A DNA stretch of 64,000 bases from Catonia carolina (Eukaryota; Arthropoda; Insecta; Hemiptera; Achilidae). The notes under the pieces were generated by a model. The model did no database searches, was not told where the DNA came from, and worked only from the letters and a program-made list of their open reading frames with translations. A program made the position numbers and the translations under genes. Below, one piece after another: positions 1 through 10,900 of this stretch (the first letter of the stretch is position 1; every line of letters starts with the position of its first letter). The DNA lies in assembly GCA_035578175.1 (NCBI GenBank), contig JAQMRL010000001.1, forward strand, positions 60,907,553 to 60,971,552, in the 5' to 3' direction.

Positions 1-944
1 TAATACTAGTTTTACGGTAATTTCAAAATGTTATTGTGTTTTAGGGTTTTCATATTTTATTATTTTCAGTATAGTTATGTTATATTGCAATTGAATTTTA
101 AACAGTTCACTTTCTTTAAATAATTACATTACTCCCTACTTAGTTAGTGTGACGGGTCATGAACTGAATTTTATTACTTAAGTGTTCGTGGTGGTTACAT
201 TTTGAGTTACAGGCTTCATACATGTCTTTGCTTTTGGGTTGGCCGATGTAAGTAGGATATATAGTATACTGTCATCCGCATGGTAGGTGCAATCGTCAAC
301 TTATAGCGCGTTACCAGTACTTGTAGGGTAAAATCGTATTGTTTCGTTCTCTATTATAATATTTTTGACTATCTATAATACTGTAGATTTATAAATTCAT
401 TATGATGTGTGGTTATCAACGTACATAATAAAGAAATTGTATCGTTATAGCAGCACTGAAGTCAATGAATTATTGACGAAGACAAAACTTCCATGTCTGG
501 GTGACTCGCAAATAATAAACAGCCTTCCATATTTCATTTTAATTTTGATTATACAGCTATAACAAACTTTTACATCCCCTCACATTATAACAATGTTTAC
601 CAAACTTTTTTTCGTAATTTTGAATCCACGCAATTGAATTATTAATTTTGAAAAGTTATATCATCTTCATTAATCATAGGGTGTGAAAGTAAATGTAATT
701 TACATCTTGTTTTAATTTTCGTACAAAATATACACTTTACAGGTAATAAAACATACTTGCGGTAGTCCTGTACTAGATATTTAACGTGGAGTACATTTTT
801 TGAGCGTAAAGGGTGAAGTGAACTTTAAAATATGGTATAAGTTACAAGTCAACAGGAGTAGTAAGAGAGGAGAAACTGCTTGACTGGTGGGAGAGGCGAG
901 GTGAGGAAGTGGCGAAGTACAGAGAATACTCCTACCCACCTAAA
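1..944. other. AT-rich non-coding sequence, probably intron of gene 1
   Basis: I see no exon, RNA gene or recognisable transposon here. If gene 1 has the same layout as gene 2, this is intron or flank just left of the duplicated block. The exon matching gene 2 exon 10 is not present, so it must lie further left or be missing. Confidence 0.4.
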
Positions 945-1118
945 TTTATCGTGTTCATTATAGTAATAAAGTACTTCTCCGTCGATGTGTACTGTTATCA
1001 TCTTCAGCCTTCTTTTCGTTCCACTACCATCTTCATTTCCTAAATGCTAAATTGCTAAGGTGGTGGTGATGATGGTGGTTTTGACTGTCATAATTTTCTT
1101 ATTTTGTACCGCTATGAT

Positions 1119-1144
1119 TACATGCGGTAATCATACCGCATGTA
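1119..1144. repeat. Perfect inverted repeat (11-bp arms, 4-nt loop)
   Basis: The arm TACATGCGGTA is followed by ATCA and the exact reverse complement TACCGCATGTA. It lies in an intron of gene 1 and is not kept in the other block copy. Function unknown. Confidence 0.8.
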
Positions 1145-1182
1145 GCCTCTCTTGTCCTCTTCCGTACCTACCAAGTTGTATA

Positions 1183-1206
1183 TGTGTGTGCGCGCGCGCG
1201 TGTGAG
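1183..1206. repeat. Short (TG/CG)n simple repeat
   Basis: Alternating purine-pyrimidine tract of TG and CG dinucleotides in the gene 1 intron. Confidence 0.75.
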
Positions 1207-1722
1207 TAGGAGCGTGTGCAACCATGTAAAAGTCTTCCCTTTATTACTACATCAACAGCCAACCTTGATGAGCAAAAAGACACCCTAGGTCTTCTGCGCA
1301 TCTTAAGAGTAGACCATTCTAAACTTTTACCGTCTTGCAGGGTATCGCCTATGTTGCTCTGTTCATCCATTACTTTGCTGAGCGTCCTATTTTCCATCTC
1401 TCCTTCCGTTCCAGACTGCTGTACCACATTTCTTCATTCATCCAATGAAATATAGATTTCTACAATATATGTTTTTGACATATCCTGCTATGGTAAAAGA
1501 TATCAAACCAATTAATGCTCGAAATTCAAATGAAATAAAGAGTAACCCTATTAAAATTGATTCAATAATTTAAACGTATTCTATCCGTATAAATTATTTT
1601 GTAATCGTAGTCTGAGACTACAGTTGTAGACAGAAAGAAAAAATATATAAATATAAAAATAACTGGTAACAAATGAAATGTTAAAATTATTTTGTAATAT
1701 AAAACGAACGTGATTTTTTTAG

Positions 1723-1902
1723 GTTTGTAATTCAAAGACGTATAAAGTACACCGTTCTGAGTACAGCTGTTCGGAACGACATCTTAAAGTGGCGCTTTGT
1801 GTTCAGTAATATTGATGATACAATCAGGCTGGAGGAACGTATCTTGAGGATTTTGGCCATTGCATCTGTTGAGAAACGACCAAACCATCCACTTTTTTCC
1901 AA
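1723..1902 (+). CDS. Gene 1 exon a (C-terminal helical domain)
   Basis: The polypyrimidine-AG acceptor ends at 1722 and the donor GTAATA starts at 1903. Read with one completing base, it encodes FVIQRRIKYTVLSTAVRND and then a W-x-F-x-F segment followed by E-E-R-I-L-R-I-L-A-I-A. This pattern corresponds to the helices just after the first third of the ERAP1_C domain. Without splicing it would stop right after FSK, which would look like a gene end; the in-phase exon at 5492 argues against that. Confidence 0.75.
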
Positions 1903-4900
1903 GTAATAAATTCTAATAGAATTATAACTGATATATATTTAGTATAACTAGAAAAAAACCTATTCACTTTATTAATTTATCTTCCAGACACTTTTTTTGG
2001 TATGATGAGCGTAAATAAGTTATTTACTTATCTAAGTTAACAAAGCTCAGATGTCACGCAGAGTGGAGACTGGCTCCGTGAGAACGTACAATGTGGGCTG
2101 GTGTGTGAAAGTGCCAGCCCAATATCCCCTCTACCGTAACAACAGCAGTGATATCACCGAATTTTAGACTACTGCGCATGTATGTGTGATCTCATCCATT
2201 GTACTATTGTAACAAATTGTAAAAATCTAAAAACAAAGAAAATTTATAGACATTTTATAATAATTAAACAACAATATCGTGTACACTATACTGTACATTT
2301 CGTAGTATATGGTGCTAAAAGTAAACAATATAACAGGTCTGACGAGGATTGATTTCCCTACAAGCTAACGTACAAAATATCTACTATAAATATCTATTAG
2401 GTATAAAAAAGTTAAATATTTTTCAAATCCTAACATTCCTACACAAAACAAAAAGGCAAATTTCATTAAAATTTTGCAAGAGCGCCTACAACCATTAGCA
2501 AAGTTTATAAACTTTAATTTTCTGCAAAAACCGTTCACAAATTTAGAGAATATATTATTGATTTTTATTGTTCTGATCTTAATTTGGAAATTCATCTCTT
2601 GATAAATTTTTGCCTATTCATGACTACTTAAACAGAGAACGTTCAGCTTGAAAGTCATAATGTTACCGAATATATTGTTGTTTAAGCCGCTTGTTTCGTT
2701 CACGGGCCTACTCCTTACTCCTGTTTACTTATTGGCGTGTCTACTTCATATTTATGAACACACCTAGCTCAAATCTCAAGACATGCACTATTATTATAGT
2801 GATGACGGGAATGCGAGCTTCTTCGATTGCGGGGCTGTTGGATTTGCCTCTGTCACCGCCACCCCTTCTAATTAATCATTTACTGTGTTGCCGGCCTTCA
2901 ATACTTCTCCCGGCCCTTGTCGGCGCAGCAGACCCTTTGGCGGCGTACCGGAAAACCCTTTGGCTGCGTACCAGAGGGCTTTGTTGCCAAGGCCGAGCGA
3001 GTACCGCCCCCTACCACAGTGCTTGCAGTATCTATATAAGCGCACTGCACTGAACCGCTCGTCATTACGCTCTACATCTCCGACGAAGATCGACCGACTG
3101 CATCCACGAGATAAAGAAGGATGATGCTCTAGGACTTGCAGCAGCCATCGCCGCAGCTCTCACAGCCGCCGTCGCCGCAGCCACGCGCCTACGCAGATCT
3201 CCTTCAAGACCAACCCAACGGTCCTTCTTAGAACCAATTTACTAAGATTTTAACTGGCCCTTTTCAGGGCCATTAACCTGAACCACGGCTCTCGCCGCAG
3301 CCACGCGCTGCCTACACTGTTCTCCTTCGAGACCGGCACAACGATCCTTCTCAGGACCAACTCTTTAAGGTTTACATCGGCCCTTTTCACGGCCATCAAC
3401 CGGCTCTGTCCGCCCCGGCGGGCACGCACATAAACGGCCCTTTTCAGGGCCACGACACAAATAAGGTTTCAACTTGCCACTTAATGTCGCCATCCGGTGA
3501 CATTACATTAGCCGATTATATTGGATTAGTGAAGGTGGTTTACTGAGGCAGAATTACAACTCTAGTCAATCATCGTTGCAGTCTATTTAAATTATCATTC
3601 GTGTGTACATGAAGCCAGCTCTATAAATTTCCGTTCGTTGACACTCCAGTCAGTTCTACTTCAACCTCCTACTGTTTGTTGTGTTCTTGTAATCGTTAAC
3701 TACGTTTTGAAAAAATAAAGAAATTAAAATTATACTTAAAAAAGCAGTGGAATTACTATAACAAGATTAGTTTTGTTTTGCAACTGATTCGAAAAGTATT
3801 TAAAATTAATAATTATTGGTGTTTCAAAAAGGACCCAACCGCAACATAAAGAAGGTAAAGAAACGCAGAGGTAAATTTCACGTCTCCTTACATGTCAGTT
3901 GGCAACACTGTATTCAGAGTTAATAGTATTTAGCAATCGAAATGTCGTACGTGGACCATTGGTATCCTAGTACCTATTCGTTTCTATTGTGTCAACGACG
4001 TCGTTTCCAAAGACGAACGTGTGTTTATTCCTGAGTCTTATTTCTCTCATTAATCTTACGAAAGAGTAAAACTGGAGTTTCAGTTTGGTAACATTCCCAA
4101 TTCTGCTGTTCCAAGTCAGTCAACAATTTCGCGTTTGTTAAATAAATTTCATGAGACTGGGATTGTACAACATCCCAAAAGCACATCTCTCGGCGTCGTG
4201 GAATAGGGCCTTTATATTTTGACAAATCTTTGGATGGTGTGGTTTATCGCGACTTAATCCATCAATTTATTGCAATGTAAAACTTACACGACCAAAACGT
4301 TGGTTCCAGTAGGACAACGCAACTTGCTATACTCCTGGGTGACACGTTAGACATGTTACAGGATTTTTTTGGCCACAATTTGATATCGAGAGGATTGTGA
4401 CCTCCAAGATCCCTAAATCTTACGCCCACAGACTTTCTCTTGTGGAGGTTCTTAAAAAGTGCAGTTTTTAAAAACAATCCTCATACAATTGACGAATTGA
4501 ATGATACACTAGTTATTTTAATAATAAAATCACAGCTTTACACAATAGGCTAATCAGCGTGAAAAAACAAATAAAAAAAACTGAATGTTTAAATACTATA
4601 AAATCATGCGTAACTCGCATCGTTTGCCAGTTACAATTAGGAAACACAACTATATTGATACGCAGGAATTTATAATGCTGCGGAATAAAGGAGAAAAGTA
4701 TCATTAAGGTAATTAATTAACTTATCGCTTAATCACCTTTAGAGCAATCAAAATATACACACTGCTATCGTTACTATGACAGCATCATTGTTAAGTGAAA
4801 ACTCGCATTCAAAAAATTTATATGTTGATTAGGTCATCAGCTGGAAGGCTGGTTTGAACCTCTAGAGGCTTTACTATAAAAAAAGGAGTAAGGTAATTAG

Positions 4901-7900
4901 TCATTTCCTTCCTCACAGAGTGGAAATGTATGCTTATCAACATTCCCGGCTCTCTAAAAACCATCCAATTTCCACCCTGCAAATGACATTTCACTTCGTT
5001 CACCTCAGGGTCTGGCTGTACGAAGAAATTCATTACTCTCAGAAGAGATAACTCTGACTAGTGTCTTTTACAATTGTAGGCCTACCTCTTCTGTTCTTAA
5101 ATACATTAGTGTTCTTAACTGGCATGACAATGTGATAAGAAACAGAACTATTTTTTAACCCTGGAACTAGCATATCGAGTGCAAATAATTCAACACTCCA
5201 CCTGCCTGTTATGTGTATATGATTTATGTAATAGTACTAAACGCGATAACTTGGAGAAGATGATAAGCGCATACTTATGAAACAAGAAATAATAGCGTGT
5301 TTTAGCTTATATTACTCCATAATTATTTTAACCTCAACTTATGAAACGCTATATATTGAGTAATGTTTTCTGTACTTACGTGTACGTTAGTTTTCACGTA
5401 TAAATCTCAATATTAATGGATTAATTAAAAAAATTAATAATGTATGAAGTGAACTTTTAAATTCAATACATTGTTTAAATTATTTTCACAGCCACTTTTT
5501 ACCTGAGAAAAATAAATCGGGAGAAGACATAAAAATTCAACCGCATGAACTTCCTTATTTGTACGATTTCCTCTCAGAACATCCACACAATCAATTTTTG
5601 TCAAAGAATTACTTTTATGATTTAAACATTTTTAAAAAACTGTAAGTAATGCAAATTCATCACTGTTAGTGCGCCTACACAAAACTACCAATGCAACATG
5701 CAACATAACACACCAATGCGGGTTGCAGGGTGTACAGGAGTATTCTAATAATTTACTTGATTTGATAATACATAATACATATCTTGTTGCAACTGATGAA
5801 GTTCCACTTAAAAATATTAACACTTAACTATTTTAACACTAATATTGATAGTGTTAAATAATTAAAAATTTCACCAATGTTGTTATGATACGTACCGACA
5901 AATCTGAATTGAAACATTTTTTCTACAACGCTCAGTTTAGCGTCACTTAGTGATTTTCTGTATTTTTATCACCAAAATTGGAGAAAAACAGGATTTTTAA
6001 AATTTCGACTGTAGTGTGCGCTTTACGACAAAAGTGTAGGCCTATTTAATAAAAGTTATAGGAAATTTAATAAAAAAACTTTTTTCAATTTTTTTTTATA
6101 GAGCCCCTGTAATGTTGTTCACCGTTGGTGAGCTCTACTGTTCCACGCGTTTAGGCCAATCAGAACTTTTCCCAGCGTTGTCAGATTGTATGAATGTATC
6201 AGCCTTAGAAACATTACGCGCATGCGTATAAGAGCCGCAGTAGTTCACTCGTGTTTTGCATCTCGTATTGAACACATCGATTATAGAGCGCGTTAACATG
6301 CAATACTTTATAATATAATCAGCTGGTTGTATTTTCAGATATTATCTTGTCTTATATCATATATTATCTTTATAAATAATCTGCTTCTGGTTGTAGGCAT
6401 ATATCTTGTAACCTATTCATAGGTTGTAATTGTTATTGAAAGACAAAAAAAGAAAAAAAATGTTTGACGAAAGATCTAACAGAGCAAGTTATTGGCTTGC
6501 TAGGAAGTGGGTAAGGGGCGTACGTTCAGAGCTCATCAACTTTGAAAAATAGCATAGTGTATCGTCAATTAGTGATTATCCGTATTTTAAAATCGTACCG
6601 AGGTTAATTTTCATTTAGCGTCATTCATTCATGATTAAAATTAGTAGTTTATGTTTTTAATTTTATATTGTCTTCAAATGATTAAAAATAATAGGTTATA
6701 TGGCAATAATTTGCAATGGCAAGAGAAAGCTGTGTGAGTGTTTCACATCAGATATTACAATATTATTAATAGGGTTATTAATGGTGTGTTGTGTTGCATG
6801 TTGCATTTGCAGTTTTTGTAGGCGTGCTAACAGAATGACTCTATCAGATAAGACCCCCGTACCTTTTAAGTAAAATGTCAATATAAATATGGTGGAAAGA
6901 CTACAAGAGTGCGATCTTCACACTACTCAATTTTGTTCGATTCGCGCACTATGTCACACATGAAAAACGAATCCTATCTCTGCTTGTTTGCTGATGCTAA
7001 AGGTATTACAAACGAAACTATAAAGGTAGGCATTTCTATGTTCACTTCAGTAACTGATACTGGAGACGATGTTACCTACGATTGGAATATCAGAAAGTAA
7101 AAGAGCGCTGAAAAATATTCGTGAACACGTGTACAACTTAGCACTACAGAAAATGTACTACTGAAACATGCGAACTTCTGTTTGGTGTTCCGTACGAACT
7201 TTAAACAAAAAATTAAACAAAACTGAACCAACACATGCCTAGTACGGACAGTAAACTCAAACATATTATTAAAACAATACTGTTTTATTTAAAGTTGGGT
7301 CCGGACATTAACTCGGAGATAGTTATGATATAAGGTAAGATATTATTCACAATATTGGATGTAGTCAAGTAACTCTAAAAGATCAACCTTGGATTCAAAT
7401 AAAAAAACAATGTGAAGGCTCCAACATCATTCCGCCTCATCAATTTGGATTTCGGTCGCTACACTCGACAACACAACAAACAATTGCATTTAGTTGTGGA
7501 CTCCGTTTTATATTCTAGAAAGGAAGCACTACGCCACTGGAATTTTTTGGATGTCAGTTCCACATTCGACAAAGTATGACATGATGGACTTCTATTTTGG
7601 ACACATTAGTAATCGCGACATTTGCTGACGTTTTCTTGTTAGGTTAGGTTTGTTATAAGGTTAGGTTTATTGTAAGGTTGTAAAGTTTTCTTGTAAGGTA
7701 ATTCTTGTAAGGTTAAAGACCGCGGATGAAGCTTCCAGGTTTGCGCAGCGACATCTTTTACTGATACATGACTGGCTTAGTTGCTGGAGTATTAAGGTTA
7801 ACACAAAAAATCAACACAGGTTACGTTTACCTTACGACGTCAAATTTCTCCACCAAGCTACAAGGAACTTCTTAACTGTGCGACGTCTAAAACGAGAATG

Positions 7901-10900
7901 GAGCAGAACCTCTTGTTCTGAATAACGGACAACACCCGTCTTTTTTTCGACACATTTTATTGAATATATAGTATCGGTTATTACAATAATATTATAACAA
8001 TTTCTAAATATGAAATTAAGGTTCCAAAACTTGAATTACTTGCCGGGGCTTGCAGTCATCACTACAGTCCTACAATTGGCCAAGAAGATCCCTTGGCCAG
8101 AGGCGTTTTAAACGTTTGTGCTGAGTACCCGTATCGTCCTAGTGTAAATGTTTTGTATGAGAAGGTTGTCATGTAATTAAAATTTGTCGTGCATCTTCTT
8201 GTATAGTTTTTTCGCGACGTCATTTACGTATGGGATTTGTTATTCTTTGTGCAACATTAAGTTTGTGACATAAAAGGGGCATTACGTTATCGCTCGTAGA
8301 ATCTTGTTTTGAATCGCTTGTATAAGTTTCGTGTGTGATAGTTTAGGATCACCAAAGTTGAACTCCATATTTTCAGATTGGTCTTAAGACTGTCTCATAG
8401 ATTGTTAATTTATGTGACATGTTTTTTTTTAAATTTAGAACGTCCATCGAGTAAGCGTTTCAGTTGATAGAAGCGTGATTTTAGTTTGTGGCGTGTCTTT
8501 GTAACATGTACGTTCCATGTAAGTTTTCTGTCTAAGTGCAAGCCTATAGGGTGTTTGAGTAGTGTGAGTTAAATTATTTTCCTTTAAAGGCTGAGAAAAA
8601 CCACCAGTTTACCAGATAAAGTTTAAGAATAGTGTAATTATTTTGGCGTATTTTATCCTAATCGAAATATAGTTATTGGGCGTTAGGTTACTTAGCCCAA
8701 TAACTGATTATAGCAGTTTAAAATTTGTGTTAGTAGAGGTATTTTACATTACAGAATAAATTTTCTTGTGTTGTAGCTTTAATTACCTTAAGCAGTGCTT
8801 TAGGTAAGTGCCTTAAGGTATTTTTAGGTAACGAATAAAATTATCAAATCCTACACTATATTTTAGTTTGTAATAACCTACTGATTTTAAATATACCTAT
8901 TTACCACCCTCTAGAAATAATCGTACACAAGCGACTGTTTTTCAATTTGTTATAATTATAATTTTCAATGTAATAATTGTTGAACGGTACTATCTCAAGA
9001 GAGTTGAGCAATTTATATTTCTCAAGTTCAACTCTGCGTGATTATGATTTTAATCCCCAGGCTTGCTAATTGGTCTGTTAAAACTTTTACGATATATCAG
9101 AATTGGCTCTAGTTCAATTGTTTCCGTAGTGAGGATAAATTTATTGTATGCAATACATTTTTCGACAAACAAATTGGTAGCTCAGTTAATTGTCGAGTGA
9201 GTCCGTGCAGATGTTTCTAAAAAGATGTGGATTTTTTATGAAATTTTTATATTTGTTTTAGTTTCTTTCGAATCTATTAGTACAAGAAGGTCATTGCAAA
9301 TACAAAGTATTTTTACTTGAATTTCGACAGGTGTTTGATGTATTGAGACAAATGAAAGAGCAAAACAAGTTTTCACATGACTGTCTTTTGTGTTTGGGAA
9401 AGTTTACCTAATATTTAGCCAGATTCAAAAGTAAGTATTTTAATGTGATTCACCGGTTCCTACTGAGTATACTCGTCCTTCATTTTGAATATTCGAATGC
9501 AACATCGAACGCAAAACTAATAGTGCCTTTTAGAGCAATCAGAAAATATACAAAATTGAATTTCTTTGAAAGGCGCTGAGAAATCAATAAAGATGTTTAT
9601 GCAGCTTTTCTTTAACTAATTTGTTGTAACTATTAATTTGTGTTTTTTAATGAAATGGTATAAATATCTGAAAGAATTGAGAGATACGTCAGATCTCTTG
9701 GTAAGAAACTTGTGTTTTCTTAAAGGAAAATCAACACCAAGGTTTGTTTAGTACGCTTTAGGGTAGCAATGCGTGTTCGGGAAAATAAAATAATTATAAC
9801 AAATGTATTAGTACATAGTTAAGAAGATAAGAACGGCAGTACCGCTTCGTAATTTATTTTTGTGAATTTCTTCCATATTTGAAAACTCCTCTTGCTGCAC
9901 GTTACAATTTGTTTATATAGGTACCTCATTTATAATATGAAAGACAGTAAGTAACCTACGACGGTGGCTGCAAACAAAGGAAGAAACTGCTTAGGCCTAC
10001 TTCTAAATTAGTTAGTCGTCTTAGTTGGTTATAATTGTATTATAAATATTGCTTTATTTAAACAGGCCTTTAAAGGAACATCCAAATTATGGCAAATATC
10101 TGTTGAATGCATTTGACTACTCCGTAAGAAATGAAGCTGACCTCGAACAGGTAAATTATATTTAGAACTTCTTGGCTAATGACAACGAATGTCGTTAACC
10201 CAATACATTTTTTAATTAACTTTTGGGTATCAGTTGCATTTAGGGGATTAATCGTGTCACAAGGTTAGAAATTTAATGGTTCTGAGGAATATTGGTCATA
10301 TAGTAGCTAACATATGGACATTGTTCATAAACATTTCATTAGAGCGTAATGTTTTGGTACAATTACAACCAAAATCCCGGCCTGTTGGTGTATTATCAGC
10401 AAAGTTAGCTTCTACGCCGAATTGTAACGTGGTATTGCAGGGAGGTCTGGCATTTTTTATCACTCGTTTTCATCTGTCAGCTTCCATCGTATGCATAGCG
10501 GTAATGTGCCGAGCATTCAAACGTAGAAAAACAAAAACTTTAGGGAACAAATAATGTTAAAGATTGCAAAGGGACATCAGTAGCTCTGAAATAAGGCGAA
10601 CACCAAACTGACAAATCAAAGATAGGGAAACGATTTGGTTGGAGACGACCCCAACGATAATAAAATTTAAATAAAGTTTAGAGACAACAACATATGAACT
10701 AACCCCACCATAAAATTCTAAGAAAAATTCAGAATAATTATTAGAATAATACAAAGAATACTGCCTTTTAATTTCCCTTAATCTTATATTGAAATTTCTG
10801 GTCATACATCTTTCAGTAAACCAGTGCTACCTACAGGAGGAGGTTGACCGAAATTTTTCAAAAGGATATTTACGCCTCCACTTAACTATACACCCCACAA

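Larger units (their letters stand above)
945..5460 (+). repeat. Left copy of a duplicated gene block (paired with 58800-62400)
   Basis: The non-coding sequence around the exon at 1723-1902 matches that around the exon at 59981-60160 over several kilobases, in the same order and orientation. Shared landmarks include the start near 960 and 58830, the intron after the exon, the stretches near 2030-2800 and 60600-61680, and a mariner end at 3816 and 62033. Homology begins just after the splice donor of gene 2 exon 10. This copy has a 650-bp insertion (2851-3502) that the other lacks, and keeps 4028-5300, which the other has lost. Confidence 0.85.

Noticed and set aside
1881..1908. Stop right after the exon at 1723 as the true end of gene 1
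   Set aside because: A donor GTAATA overlaps it, and the phase-2 exon at 5492 continues a family-like sequence through two more exons to a better end.
3250..3453. Minus-strand 67-codon open frame over the stem-loop element
   Set aside because: It is the reverse reading of the hairpin repeats; the repeated MALKRA/MAVKRA text comes from the palindromic GGCCCTTTTCAGGGCC units.
7635..7722. Interstitial telomere
   Set aside because: Only a few imperfect GTTAGG units; it lacks a regular (TTAGG)n run.
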